Source: Rummeliibacillus pycnus (GTDB lineage: Bacteria > Bacillota > Bacilli > Bacillales_A > Planococcaceae). Taken from it: a stretch of 64,000 bases of DNA. The stretch is from positions 2,742,423 through 2,806,422 of the forward strand of contig NZ_KZ614145.1 of NCBI RefSeq assembly GCF_002884495.1, written 5' to 3'. How positions within the stretch are numbered: position 1 is the first letter of the stretch; every line of letters starts with the position of its first letter. Shown one piece after another: positions 1 through 9,900 of this stretch. A model generated the notes under the pieces. The model was given only the letters and a program-made list of their open reading frames with translations. It had not been told where the DNA came from and ran no database searches. Both the position numbers and the translations under genes were made by a program.

Positions 1-112
1 ATAGCAAACCTGTACCGATTGTTCCACCAAGTGAAATCATCGTAATATGACGACTTTTTAAACCTCTATTTAAGCTCTGTTTCTCTACAGAGCTTGTATT
101 TTTTGTACTCAT
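1..112 (-). CDS. Amino-acid permease (APC family), N-terminal fragment
   Basis: Only the first 37 codons lie in the window; the gene continues beyond base 1. The start ATG (110-112 read in reverse) is preceded by AGAGGAG at good spacing. The peptide contains the LKSRHITMISLGG-TIGTG signature at the start of the first membrane helix of LysP/GabP/AnsP-type proton-coupled amino-acid permeases. A lysine riboswitch lies upstream, so lysine is the likely substrate. The family assignment is firm; the substrate is inferred from the leader. Confidence 0.8.
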   Translation of the reverse strand, partial: MSTKNTSSVEKQSLNRGLKSRHITMISLGGTIGTGLL

Positions 113-228
113 ATGTCTCCTCTTTCCGATTTTCATTGCAAGAAAGGTCGGGTTGAAGTCAATCAAGATGCGGATCATAACACTAAGAGCATGTTACTAT
201 AAATAGTAGCTCTACCCATTCCGCTTTT

Positions 229-265
229 AAAATTAAAAAAACCATCACAAGGATGCTTGAGATGG
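229..265 (-). terminator. Riboswitch expression-platform terminator
   Basis: On the minus strand CCATC-tCAAG-cat-CCTTG-tGATGG is followed by a run of seven T. Upstream, CAAGG-TT-GATGG (about 270-285) can pair with the CCATC and CCTTG arms of this hairpin, so an exclusive antiterminator is possible. This is the usual arrangement for lysine riboswitches that act at transcription. Confidence 0.8.
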
Positions 266-284
266 TATCTAGAATTCCCCATCA

Positions 285-475
285 ACCTTGATAAAGATAG
301 CTCAACACGTCGTTTCAGGCGTGACAGTTCTGTACCTTTCGATAACAGCCCCAGCATTGATAATAAAAAGCTTACCAACACTTCGGCAATATTCCCTTTT
401 TAATCGAGTCTATAATGCTTTTTCATCTCGTCGATTATACTTATGAATATCGCGACCTCTACCTCATCTATTGGA
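285..475 (-). promoter_or_regulatory. Lysine riboswitch (L-box)
   Basis: Read in reverse, the leader shows the conserved L-box blocks in order: GATGAGGTAGAGGTCGCG, AAGTATAAT, GATGAAAAAG, AAAGGGAA, TTGCCGAAG, GCTGGGGCTGT, GAACTGTCACG and the closing GAGCTATCT that can pair with the opening GGTAG. It is followed by a terminator and then the permease start. In the known family, bound lysine favours termination, so the permease should be off when lysine is plentiful. A 68-codon ORF lying across it is not a gene. Confidence 0.88.
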
Positions 476-676
476 TGAGGCATGCAATATATAGTTTTAA
501 TATGTACCCCATTATAATACAAGATATACCTGATAACAAGATAAAAAACACCTGGTATTTTAATACAATATAGTTTTGATTATCTTCATCTATTATTTTG
601 TGTCTAAATATTGAAAATTACTATCTATTAATGATACGGTTGCTAAAGAAAATCAATTACAAAGGAGGTTAAGAGA

Positions 677-1891
677 TTGACTTCACATCAATCAACAAAA
701 GAAAGTAAAAAAATTACTTGGAACAGAAATTCTTGGATACTCGTACTCGGTATTATTTTCATTGCTGCCACATTACGATCTCCACTTACTTCAGTAGGCC
801 CCATCATTTCTTATATAAAAGATGGTTTGGACATTTCAAATGTTCTAGCAGGATTTATAACAACCATTCCGTTATTAGCTTTTGCTATTGTATCACCATT
901 CGCGCCGAAATTTTCAAGAATCTACGGTTTTGAAAAAACATTACTTTTTGCAATGGTTATTTTAACAGTAGGCATTTTCAGCCGTTCACTAGGAAATACA
1001 TTCTTTCTATTATTAGGAACTGCACTAATTGGGATTGCAATTGCATTTGGTAATGTTTTACTACCAGCTCTTATTAAGTTAAAGTTCCCCTTACAAGTAG
1101 GCTTACTCACATCCATTTTCACTGTTGCAATGAATATTATGGCAAGTATAGCTGCTGGGATAAGCTACCCAATTGCCAACACTTCTTTTGGTTGGAAAGG
1201 TGCACTTGGTTGTTGGATTATTCTTGCTATCATCGCAATTATAATTTGGCTACCCCAGTTACGGCAAAAAGTAGAAATCAAAGAAAATCATAGTCATGCG
1301 AAGCTAAGTAAACCTATTTGGAAATACCCTTTAACTTGGGCGATTACGTTCGCAATGGGATTGCAATCTCTAATTTTCTATACAACAGCCGCTTGGATTC
1401 CAGCAATGTTAGAATCTCAAGGAATGAGCCCTAGTCAATCAGGGTGGATGTTCTCGATCATGCAATTTTCACAATTACCTATGACATTTCTTATTCCTAT
1501 TTTGGCAGGGCGTAGATCAAATCAGCGCTCTCTTGTAGCAATGTTTGGTATATTCTACATTGTTGGCTTTGCCGGAATATTGATGAATTGGACTGCATTG
1601 ACTATAGTTTGGATGATATTACTTGGACTTGCTGGTGGCGCATCATTTGGACTAGCGATGATGTTCTTTTCTTTACGTTCTCGTAATGCATTAGAAGCAG
1701 CCGAACTTTCAGGTACTGCTCAATCAATTGGCTACCTTCTTGCTGCGGCGGGACCAGTTCTTTACGGCTACATACATGATTTATGGAATAGTTGGCATGC
1801 CGCAAATATTCTATATGCCCTAACAGTTATTGGGTTACTCATTGCATCATGGATTTCAGCAAAAGATCGCTATGTAACGGCTGATAAGTAA
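677..1891 (+). CDS. MFS transporter, CynX/NimT-type
   Basis: A 404-residue polytopic membrane protein of the major facilitator superfamily. The start is TTG, set by AAAGGAGG eight bases upstream. The N-terminal ATLRSPLTSVGP segment after the first helix is typical of the CynX/NimT/YycB branch, whose members move cyanate, nitroimidazoles or are uncharacterised. About twelve hydrophobic segments can be seen, with a basic cytoplasmic loop near residue 200. It is monocistronic and converges on the NOS gene, with one hairpin serving both ends. The substrate cannot be told from sequence. Confidence 0.85.
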   Translation: MTSHQSTKESKKITWNRNSWILVLGIIFIAATLRSPLTSVGPIISYIKDGLDISNVLAGFITTIPLLAFAIVSPFAPKFSRIYGFEKTLLFAMVILTVGIFSRSLGNTFFLLLGTALIGIAIAFGNVLLPALIKLKFPLQVGLLTSIFTVAMNIMASIAAGISYPIANTSFGWKGALGCWIILAIIAIIIWLPQLRQKVEIKENHSHAKLSKPIWKYPLTWAITFAMGLQSLIFYTTAAWIPAMLESQGMSPSQSGWMFSIMQFSQLPMTFLIPILAGRRSNQRSLVAMFGIFYIVGFAGILMNWTALTIVWMILLGLAGGASFGLAMMFFSLRSRNALEAAELSGTAQSIGYLLAAAGPVLYGYIHDLWNSWHAANILYALTVIGLLIASWISAKDRYVTADK

Positions 1892-1928
1892 AAAACTCGA
1901 GCGAATTTGAAGTCGCTCGAGTTTTTTT
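1891..1928 (+). terminator. Shared bidirectional terminator
   Basis: AAAAACTCGAGCGA, an 8-base loop and TCGCTCGAGTTTTT form a perfect 14-bp stem with T runs in both directions. It begins at the last base of the MFS gene and overlaps the stop codon of the convergent NOS gene. Confidence 0.92.
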
Positions 1929-2991
1929 AATAAGGTATATTTTGATACGAATAATTAGGTGACTTTTTCGTATTATCATACGGCTTATGAAAGATATGTG
2001 TTGTAGCTGGTGATAATGGCGGTATCAGCCATGTCCAATTTCCTGTTACTTTACGATCTGCACTTTCTTCATTTGCTTCAAAACGTTTAAATTGTTGTGC
2101 AGCTGTATGATGATCGACAATACTCACACTATCCTCTTTAAAGGAATAAAGTACTGCTGTGTTAAGTTCTACTAGCGCACGGTCTTTCCATAAACTTGAA
2201 TTTGAAGATGTGTTCAACCCCATTTTCTCCGCAACAACTGGTAGAAGGTTATAACGATATTCATCTGCTAAATTACGAGCCCCAATTTCAGTACCCATAT
2301 ACCACCCGTTAAAAGGAGCTGCCTCATATGTAATACCTCCTACCTCAAGTTTCATACTTGAGATCATTGGTACTGCATACCATTTCAAATGTAAATCAGT
2401 AAACCAAGTGAATTCAGGATGACGTAAAGGAACTTCTTTAATATACGCTTTTGGAATCTCAAAGAAACGAGGCTCTCTATTCTCTACTTGAATAACCAAA
2501 GGCAAAACATCAAATTGACCACCATTCCCTTGCCACCCTAACTTTATGCATTCTCTTGTAAATGTGAGGGAATCAGAGTCCCCTATTACAGAACCATCCC
2601 CTTGCTCATAGCCTGCATAACGAATAAGTTGATGATTCCAAATTCGGACTTTTTGCGGTTCAAAAACGGATATTGTAGGTCTTATCTTCCCATTATTTGT
2701 GGCGAACTCGATATGTTCTAAAAGCTTCTCGAAAATCATTTCTTCATCTGTTATAGCGCGTTGATCTTTTACTTGAAGTGATTGCCAAAACAATCTACCA
2801 ATACATTTGTTACTATTTCGCCACGCTACTTTTGCTCCGTAAGCAAGTTCATCAGAAGTATGTGTATAATGTCCATACTCCATAATCTCCTTTTCAACTT
2901 CTTTAAGTCGTTTATCTAATTGATCTTTAGGCAATTTATTTTCCGTATAGTACAACTTTATAAAATCAACAGCCTCATTTAACATCGGCAT
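1927..2991 (-). CDS. nos: Nitric oxide synthase oxygenase
   Basis: A 354-residue bacterial NOS consisting of the oxygenase domain only, about the usual 360 residues. It makes NO and citrulline from arginine with electrons from unrelated reductases; no reductase is encoded nearby. The haem-thiolate cysteine is C63 in WRNSNKCIGRL, and the arginine-binding glutamate is E235 in GWYMGTEIGARN. The C-terminal TWLIPPLSPATTHIFH block supplies the pterin and dimer region. In bacilli NO protects against oxidative stress and some antibiotics. The ribosome site AGGAGG is about 14 bases from the chosen ATG, which is long, so the exact start is slightly uncertain. Confidence 0.95.
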   Translation of the reverse strand: MPMLNEAVDFIKLYYTENKLPKDQLDKRLKEVEKEIMEYGHYTHTSDELAYGAKVAWRNSNKCIGRLFWQSLQVKDQRAITDEEMIFEKLLEHIEFATNNGKIRPTISVFEPQKVRIWNHQLIRYAGYEQGDGSVIGDSDSLTFTRECIKLGWQGNGGQFDVLPLVIQVENREPRFFEIPKAYIKEVPLRHPEFTWFTDLHLKWYAVPMISSMKLEVGGITYEAAPFNGWYMGTEIGARNLADEYRYNLLPVVAEKMGLNTSSNSSLWKDRALVELNTAVLYSFKEDSVSIVDHHTAAQQFKRFEANEESADRKVTGNWTWLIPPLSPATTHIFHKPYDNTKKSPNYSYQNIPY

Positions 2992-3302
2992 AATATTACT
3001 AAAAACCTCCTATTAAAAACCAAGTACTTCTATCATAAATGAATTATTCTCACTAAAAAATATGTAGATTAAATACCAATTTATATCTTTATTTTTAGTA
3101 GTAAAATAAAAATACAGTTCATGAACTATAGGCTCTCAACCTTGAAAGGTTTTATACATGGAAAATGCAAAACTGTAAATAAACCCAAGGAATTCTCATT
3201 GCTTCTCGACACACTTTCCTGGATGCTAAATAAAAGGTTTTCGAATTCCTACTTTTACATATAGAAATACATCACCTGTTTACAGACTAAAAAAAATAAA
3301 AT
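2992..3302. other. Intergenic region upstream of nos
   Basis: No plausible gene. It holds the nos ribosome site and presumably its promoter. An 8-bp inverted repeat AGGAATTC/GAATTCCT lies about 50 bases apart near 3190-3250, of unknown meaning. Confidence 0.5.
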
Positions 3303-3330
3303 AAAAAGTATCGAAAGGAGTTCTCGATAC
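3303..3330 (-). terminator. Terminator of the GGDEF gene
   Basis: GTATCGA/TCGATAC stem with TTTTTATTTT on the minus strand, about 70 bases after the GGDEF gene stop. Confidence 0.75.
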
Positions 3331-3400
3331 CTTTTGTCACGAAAATAATAGATGATTTTTATACTTCCAATAAATTTAAGTGGATCTAATCCATAAGCGC

Positions 3401-4588
3401 TTATTGCAAAATAAGATATGAATTTCTACCTCTATCTTTTACCACATATAGAGCATGATCTGCATTGTTAATCACATTTTCAATTTCTTTCGAGCTGATA
3501 CAAAATCCTGTGGAGGCACCAATACTGACTGTTATGATTTGAGAAACACTTGATTCTGAATGAAATATACTAAGTTTTGAAACCGCGTTTTCAATTTCCT
3601 TACAAAGATTTTCTACTCGTTCTACTGATATATCAGCTCCCGCAACTATGAATTCTTCTCCACCCCATCTGACCGTTATATAGCCATATTTATTTGCTAT
3701 CAAGTCAACTGTTTTGGCTACTAGTTTTAATACTTCATCGCCATTTAAATGGCCATAATAGTCATTAAAATTTTTAAAATAATCAATATCGATTATAGCA
3801 GTCGTAAAGGAAATACCTTGTTTCTCGTTGTGCTCAAATAGGTTATTAATATACGCTTGAAAACCATGACGGTTTAAGACATTGGTCAATTCGTCATAGT
3901 GGGCTTGTTTCGCTAATTTTCTATTTGCAAATTGTAGCTGCTCTGCTAACAAAGCATTATTTTCTAATTCCTCACACCACTTTTGCTTTGTAAAATATAA
4001 ATTCACAAATACATTGTAAACAATACGGGACAAGATAAATGATACAAATAATATAAGAAAGAACAGATATAATATGGCATAATAATTAGATTTGTAAGGC
4101 GAAATGAGTGCAAGACCTGTGCAAAATAGTATAGTAGCAAGTAAATTAATGATTATCATTTGCTTTGCAGAAGTATAAAATAATGCAGCGCAAAGAAACA
4201 AACAAATTGAGAGCATTAATATATGCTGATATCCTATCTGATCAATTAAAGAGACTCCTACTCCCCAAACAATTGAAAAGACTAAATAAATTAATACGAT
4301 TTTTTCCCACTTTACAATTTCTCTCATAGCCCATTTGGATTCTTTCATTCGAGTATGAACAATATAAAAAAATGCACTATTAAATACACCCGATAAAGAA
4401 TACAAAGTTAGATACGCTACAGAAAATACAGGTTGGAAATTCATAAAAAATACAGCATAGGTATTCAATAAGACAGCCCATATGATAACACCGATAAATA
4501 TTTTCGATGTCAAAAGTATTCGAGACATATTTTCCAACAATCTCTCTTGTCGAAAATCCCAATTTTCTATGTGCTTGTTATCAAGCAT
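3401..4588 (-). CDS. Membrane GGDEF protein (diguanylate cyclase)
   Basis: A 395-residue protein with an N-terminal block of about six membrane helices (roughly residues 28-195), a short coiled linker (205-230) and a C-terminal GGDEF domain (about 230-395). The active-site signature is GGEEF at 309-313, a functional variant, so c-di-GMP synthesis is expected. The inhibitory RxxD site normally five residues before it is absent, so product inhibition through that site is unlikely. Monocistronic with its own terminator. The membrane sensor block is not one I can name. Confidence 0.88.
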   Translation of the reverse strand: MLDNKHIENWDFRQERLLENMSRILLTSKIFIGVIIWAVLLNTYAVFFMNFQPVFSVAYLTLYSLSGVFNSAFFYIVHTRMKESKWAMREIVKWEKIVLIYLVFSIVWGVGVSLIDQIGYQHILMLSICLFLCAALFYTSAKQMIIINLLATILFCTGLALISPYKSNYYAILYLFFLILFVSFILSRIVYNVFVNLYFTKQKWCEELENNALLAEQLQFANRKLAKQAHYDELTNVLNRHGFQAYINNLFEHNEKQGISFTTAIIDIDYFKNFNDYYGHLNGDEVLKLVAKTVDLIANKYGYITVRWGGEEFIVAGADISVERVENLCKEIENAVSKLSIFHSESSVSQIITVSIGASTGFCISSKEIENVINNADHALYVVKDRGRNSYLILQ

Positions 4589-4810
4589 ATAATATAGTCA
4601 CTCCAATCATTAAATCCCCAGCCCTCTACTATACATTTGCATTATATAATACGGAATTGCTTTCTATCTTAGATCAATCAAAGATCATACATAAAAAAGA
4701 TAAATAGATATCCTTTATTATCAATATTTATAGTCATATTAACCCATTATCAATAAACAAATTCTAAACATACTTTTTAGGTTTTATGTATAAATACTAC
4801 ATAATTATAG

Positions 4811-4838
4811 AAAAGGCCCTAAATAATTAGGGCCTTTT
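4811..4838 (-). terminator. Bidirectional intrinsic terminator
   Basis: AAAAGGCCCTAA/TTAGGGCCTTTT, a 12-bp stem with a 4-base loop. It lies 60 bases beyond the end of the 4899 reading frame and would stop minus-strand transcripts there. Confidence 0.85.
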
Positions 4839-4898
4839 CATAAATTTCCGTTCTTTTATTGTGTACAGTTCATCTGTTTCCCACAGACTTTAATTAAG

Positions 4899-5258
4899 CT
4901 AATCATTCGTAGAAGTATATTTTTTTTGCAAAATATAATACGATTCTTTTAATCGATAGGCTGAGTTTGGTGAATTCCAATTATCCCAGCTATATTGTTT
5001 AAATTTAGGAATCATTTTATTTTCTATTCTTGGAAATGAATCTAATAACTTTCCATGCTTATTCACATAAACAAGCCCTTCTTGGATTCCTGCTGTTTCG
5101 CTCACTGAATAATTATTCACCCACTTATGCTCCCCATAATTTTTTCATACTAGAGTCTGTATAAAAGTTGTGGAATACACATCCCTATTGTATTGTATTG
5201 TCCTTTTCAATAAAGAGTTATAGTCTTTACTATCAGGTTTCCATTTCCTTCTTTTAAT
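4899..5258 (-). pseudogene. Probable decayed gene
   Basis: The only uninterrupted part is a 73-codon frame (4899-5120) that could begin at GTG but has no ribosome site. In the same frame the reading continues upstream as protein-like sequence (KNYGEHKWV) to a TGA at 5145-5147, and beyond that for about 36 more codons (KWKPDSKDYNSLLKR) to a TAA. A terminator follows the stop. This pattern suggests a gene of at least 115 codons that has lost its start and gained a stop. I do not recognise the family. Confidence 0.4.
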
Positions 5259-5330
5259 TTATCTTTTTATTAGTAGGAATATAAAACTATCATTTAGTAC
5301 ATAACGAATAGGAAAGAATAAACCCGTAAA

Positions 5331-5361
5331 TAAAAGCAAACCCTTTTAGGATTTGCTTTTA
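5331..5361 (-). terminator. Terminator of the transglutaminase-like gene
   Basis: AAAAGCAAACC/GGaTTTGCTTTT with one bulge, followed on the minus strand by TTTTATTT; about 20 bases past the stop codon. Confidence 0.75.
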
Positions 5362-5380
5362 CTGTTATTACGTATTTACT

Positions 5381-6505
5381 CTAAAGCTTTATTTGACCTA
5401 TTTTCCCCGAATTCACTATTGTATAATACAGTATATTACTCCGAGTATATAAATTTATAACATGGAAATTTTTCACTATCTTCTTACCTTTACCCGTAAG
5501 CTTTACCTTGTATAAATAACCACCATTTGAGTAGTTACTGTAATAAATCCACTGACCAATTATTGCAAAATATGGAGCCCGATCATTGATTACTTTTGAT
5601 ATTTTTTTGGTGTTTTTTTTCATTTTATAAAGAATATCATTTTGTGTATTTGAATAGTAATAGTACCCATTTTTTTCAATCATATTATTCATAGTATGAA
5701 AATAATTATAATATTCACTAGTAGCAGCTGGATACGTACTTTGCGACCAGTAATGATCTTTTTCCAATTGTTTGTTCGTTAATAGGAAATAATTATAGTT
5801 TACTACCCCTTTTTTATTTGGCACGGGATCATCCCATGTAGTATCTACATAATAATATTTACCGTTTAATCTTACTAAATTCCATGAATGGTCTTCACCA
5901 TTTGCTGTTCCTGTTACATAAAAGGATTGTATACCAACCTTTTTTAGCAATAATTGCATCGTTTTTGAATAACCATCACAAACTGATTTTTTATTTATTA
6001 GTGCTCCATAAACTTGATAAGAATCATCTGAGACTGTATTGTTCAGATAATTTTTATCATCATATTCTACATTTAAAACTAGATAATCATGGAGAGCTTT
6101 TACCTTTTCGAAATCACTCATTTTCTTTTTTATAGCTGTATTTATGACCTTTTTTACTGCAGTATTAATTTTATTTTTCTTTTGAATAATATTTTTTTTG
6201 CTATCATTATATTTAAATATAATTGTTCCATCCGATACAACCGTCACGCCATTATAATAAAAAATCTCTGGATTTTCTTTGACAACTCGATTTACAATAT
6301 CTCCAACATCTCTATAGCTAATATTTTCAGGGTTAAATTTAGCACTACTATCTATATTTGAGAGGCTTTTTAGTGTAATATTATAGATCAATTGTTGTTC
6401 CTTATTTAGTGTATGTATGGAGTCTTTCTCCATTGCAAATCCTTGCATAGGAGCGATGCTGACTATTAATATAATGGATAGTAATAATTTCGTTAATTCC
6501 CTCAT
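5381..6505 (-). CDS. Secreted transglutaminase-like protein
   Basis: A 374-residue protein counted from the ATG at 6505, preceded by AGGA at nine bases; the longer frame begins without a ribosome site. A signal peptide (about 1-24, ending GFA) precedes a helical region and a transglutaminase/protease-like core with a visible Cys-His-Asp triad: C176 in SVCDGYS, H206 in GEDHSWN and D221 in YYVDTTWDDP. The C-terminal 110 residues are tyrosine-rich repeats (YYYYSNTQNDILYKM) resembling the DUF5050/beta-propeller type. It probably acts on the cell wall or exported proteins. Monocistronic. Confidence 0.85.
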   Translation of the reverse strand: MRELTKLLLSIILIVSIAPMQGFAMEKDSIHTLNKEQQLIYNITLKSLSNIDSSAKFNPENISYRDVGDIVNRVVKENPEIFYYNGVTVVSDGTIIFKYNDSKKNIIQKKNKINTAVKKVINTAIKKKMSDFEKVKALHDYLVLNVEYDDKNYLNNTVSDDSYQVYGALINKKSVCDGYSKTMQLLLKKVGIQSFYVTGTANGEDHSWNLVRLNGKYYYVDTTWDDPVPNKKGVVNYNYFLLTNKQLEKDHYWSQSTYPAATSEYYNYFHTMNNMIEKNGYYYYSNTQNDILYKMKKNTKKISKVINDRAPYFAIIGQWIYYSNYSNGGYLYKVKLTGKGKKIVKNFHVINLYTRSNILYYTIVNSGKIGQIKL

Positions 6506-6710
6506 CTGTATCATTCCTATCACTTCTTTTTCTTTAATTGTAATAGAAATTACATAAAACAAGAATATTTCATTAGACGTATAGGCTATTTAAAACCATG
6601 AATATTAATAGTATAATTACCCACATTTTTTACTAATAGATAAAAACAGAATACTAAAATAGTATCAAATACCTAAATCTATCATTTGTTTTAAAACTTC
6701 GCTTTTACAC

Positions 6711-6919
6711 TAAGAGGATGGGACAAAACAAAATTAGCCCCTCCCAAAGCCGAATAATTGAAACTTAATTGAATTTAATTTCATAAAGCATCTTTCTTCG
6801 AGAAAATCCGATTATTCGATGATGAAGAAAAAATCCGAACAAATATGAAATTTTAAATAGAATCTCACATTATCGTTCGGATTTTTCATTAGCTAAAATA
6901 CTTTTGTCCAAGCTTCTTA
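6711..6919. repeat. Hairpin-forming repeat with terminal inverted repeats
   Basis: The ends TAAGAGGATGGGACAAAA (6711-6728) and TTTTGTCCAAGCTTCTTA (6902-6919) match in 15 of 18 positions as inverted repeats. Inside, CGAATAAT (about 6751) pairs with ATTATTCG (about 6812), and ATCCGAAC (about 6833) pairs with GTTCGGAT. The 209-bp unit has no ORF and could fold end to end. It lies six bases after the LPXTG gene stop and may also terminate it. MITE-like or RNA-structured intergenic repeat; copy number elsewhere is unknown. Confidence 0.6.
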
Positions 6920-6924
6920 TAAAG

Positions 6925-9900
6925 TTATGCTTTTTTATTTCTTTTATTAAATAATATCCATAAACCTAACACTATTACTATAAAGCCTGCAAATAATGAT
7001 TTCCATAAAGATTCCATACCTGTTTGAGGTAGAGATTTTCCTTTGGTAGAAGATGTTGATTCATTTAATTCTTTTTCTTTTTTCACATTTTTAGATGTGT
7101 TTGGCTTTGAATAATTACTTAAAGAATTCGGTTGATCTTCTTTACCTTTTTTACCAGAATGATTTGTTTTTTGATTATTATCATCTTCATGGTTATTTGG
7201 ATTGGTTGGATTTTTAGAGTTATTTGGTTTACTTGGCTTACTTGGCTTACTTGGTTCTCCTGGCTTACTCGGTTCTCCTGGACCTGGAATATAAGGTATA
7301 CGTACGTTAGACTTTGATAAATCTATAATATTAATCTGTTCTCTATCAATCGTAAATTCAACTGGCTTGCTGTCCAAATAATAACCTGTTGGTGCTTTTG
7401 TTTCTATTAGTTGATAATTACCTTCTTCTAGATTTTCTACATAGATTTCTCCATTATCATTTGTTACTAGTTGTTCCTTCCCAACAACAACTTGATAACC
7501 ATCCGTACCTGATTTTTGATACATTAATTTAAATTCGGCACCTTTTAATCCAAGATTGGTATTATTAGCATCTACTTTTTTCAATTTAAATGCACGAATA
7601 ATTTTATTGTTTTTAACCTGCACTTCTTTGTGCTCTTGATCTAAATCTACTGAGATATTGCCATCTTCTTTATCGATTGCATAACCATTTGGTGCTTTTA
7701 TTTCTTTTAATGTGTATTGATCATAAGGTAAATCTGTGAAGGTAATTTTACCTTTATTATCAGTTTCCTTCGTATCCATTAAGTTATTTTGACTATTATA
7801 AAGTTCAAATTTTGCACCTTCTAAAACCTGTGATGAATCCTGACCATCTACTTTAATAATAGAAAGACTGCCTTTACCTCTTTCATTTGTCTTTTTTACT
7901 TCTTTTGTTGCTATTTGATCTTTTTCAATCGTAAATGAAACAGGTTTTTGATCTAACAAGTAATGTTCAGGAGCTTTTGTCTCAACAAATTGATAGTCAC
8001 CTGGTGTAAGATTATTCACAAAGATTTTACCGTTTTCATCAGTTGAGAATTTGGAATTTCCTTCAATTACTTTATAATTCCCATCAGAGTCTTTTTGCTG
8101 CAATTCAAATTCAGCATCTTTTAATGGGTTTTTATCATTATCTGAGTCTACTTTTGTAAGCTCCACAGCTCGTATGACTTTTGAATTTTTAATGGTTAAT
8201 TTATTTTCATCATTTATCTCTACTTTTTGAGGATCCTTAATATCTATTGCATACCCATCTGGAGCAAGTAGTTCTTTTAATAAGTAGTTTCCAAAAAGAA
8301 GTTTATCAAACAGTATAATCCCATTAACATCAGTAGTTGATGTTTTAATTACGGTATTAGTTTCCTCATCAATTAATGAAAATACAGCACCTTGTAAAAA
8401 TTTTGTTGCATCATCTGCTGCTACCTTTTTAACTGTTAGGCTACCTACTTTACCCTCACCTGTTCCCATTCCTGTAGTTTGTTTAACGGTAATAGAAGAC
8501 GAAGATTGAGTATTCTCTGTTGTTATTTGTTTACCTGTTAGTTTGATATCATTATTAATTCTTGCTCCTACTTTATCTAATATAAGTGATTGATATTCTA
8601 GTATATATGGTGCATTAATAGCGTTTGTAAACTTAAGTTCAAATGACTCATCACCAAATGTCTTGGTAATCGTATAGTCTTCTCCTTCTTTAAGCTCTTT
8701 TCCCTTCGTAACATTTCCATTTTGATCAACGGTCGTGTCATATAAATGGAAAGAATCCTCCAAAATGGATTGGTTTTCGCTTGGTTTATCCGTTAATACA
8801 ACATCAGAAATTGAGGATTGTCCAAAGTTAAGATTAACTTTCCAATTTATAATCTTACCTTTTTGCTCACCTGATTTTGTTGTATATTCTCCGCCATGAT
8901 TTATGGATACAGTTGCTGAGAGATTGGTTACTTTTTCTCCATTATTATAAACCGTAGCTGTGTTGTTATATTTATCTTTTATAAGTAAATCTTTTAAGCT
9001 CGTTTTATACGAAATTTGATAGGGGTCATTTATTTCATTTTTGAATATTACTTTAAAACCTGAATTTCCGGCTTCATTTGGTCCAATTTTTTCTATAGTA
9101 TAATCTTCACCTTCAACTAATTCCTTATCCACTCTTGCAACACCGTTTGCTCCACCGGTTAACGTCATCTTAGTAACAACTATTGAATCTGGATCAAGCT
9201 TTTGACCATCTACTATATAATCTTCTACTGAAGCATTTGAAAGTGTTTTAAGATTATAGTTAACCCCAATATTCCATGTGATTTCTTTATTTACGGCATT
9301 GTATGAACCATTTTTAAAACCATTGGATTGCGTATAGTTATCCGGCGTGAAAGTGGCAGTTGTCTCTTTCGACTTCCCATTACCGTTTTCGTCTATCCAT
9401 GTAAGAAGCGCTTTATTATCTAGCGATTTTTTAGTTTTATCATCACGCTCTTCATAGTTAAATGTAGTTTTATACTCAATGGTATACGGAGTAGCCATGT
9501 CATTCTTAAATTCAATTTTAAAACCATCGCTATCTGATGTAACTGTATAATCCGTATCTAATTGAAGCGTTGTTGCACCAGTTTTAATCACTAATGTATC
9601 TAGAAGGATTGTTAATCCCTTATTCGTAAAGGTATCATTCAATTTAACATTTTTCATTGAATGACTATCATTATTAAAAGTAATTTTCCAACTTGCAGTC
9701 TTATCTTTATAATTTGCACCTGCAAATTGTTTCGTCAATATTTGTTGATTGATATATTTAGTACCAGTCGCCTGTTTACCATCACCATTTGTTACGTTAT
9801 TAATAATATTCTCTCCATCAAAGACACGATCAATTGCTTTTGTTTGATAGACAACCTTATATGCATTATCTATATCATTGTCGAATTTTAGCTCAAATCC

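Noticed and set aside
175-381. 68-codon minus-strand ORF
   Set aside because: It lies across the lysine riboswitch and its terminator; the conserved RNA blocks explain the sequence, and no ribosome site precedes it.
6711-6919. Insertion sequence
   Set aside because: It has inverted ends but no transposase reading frame in 209 bp; at most a non-autonomous element.
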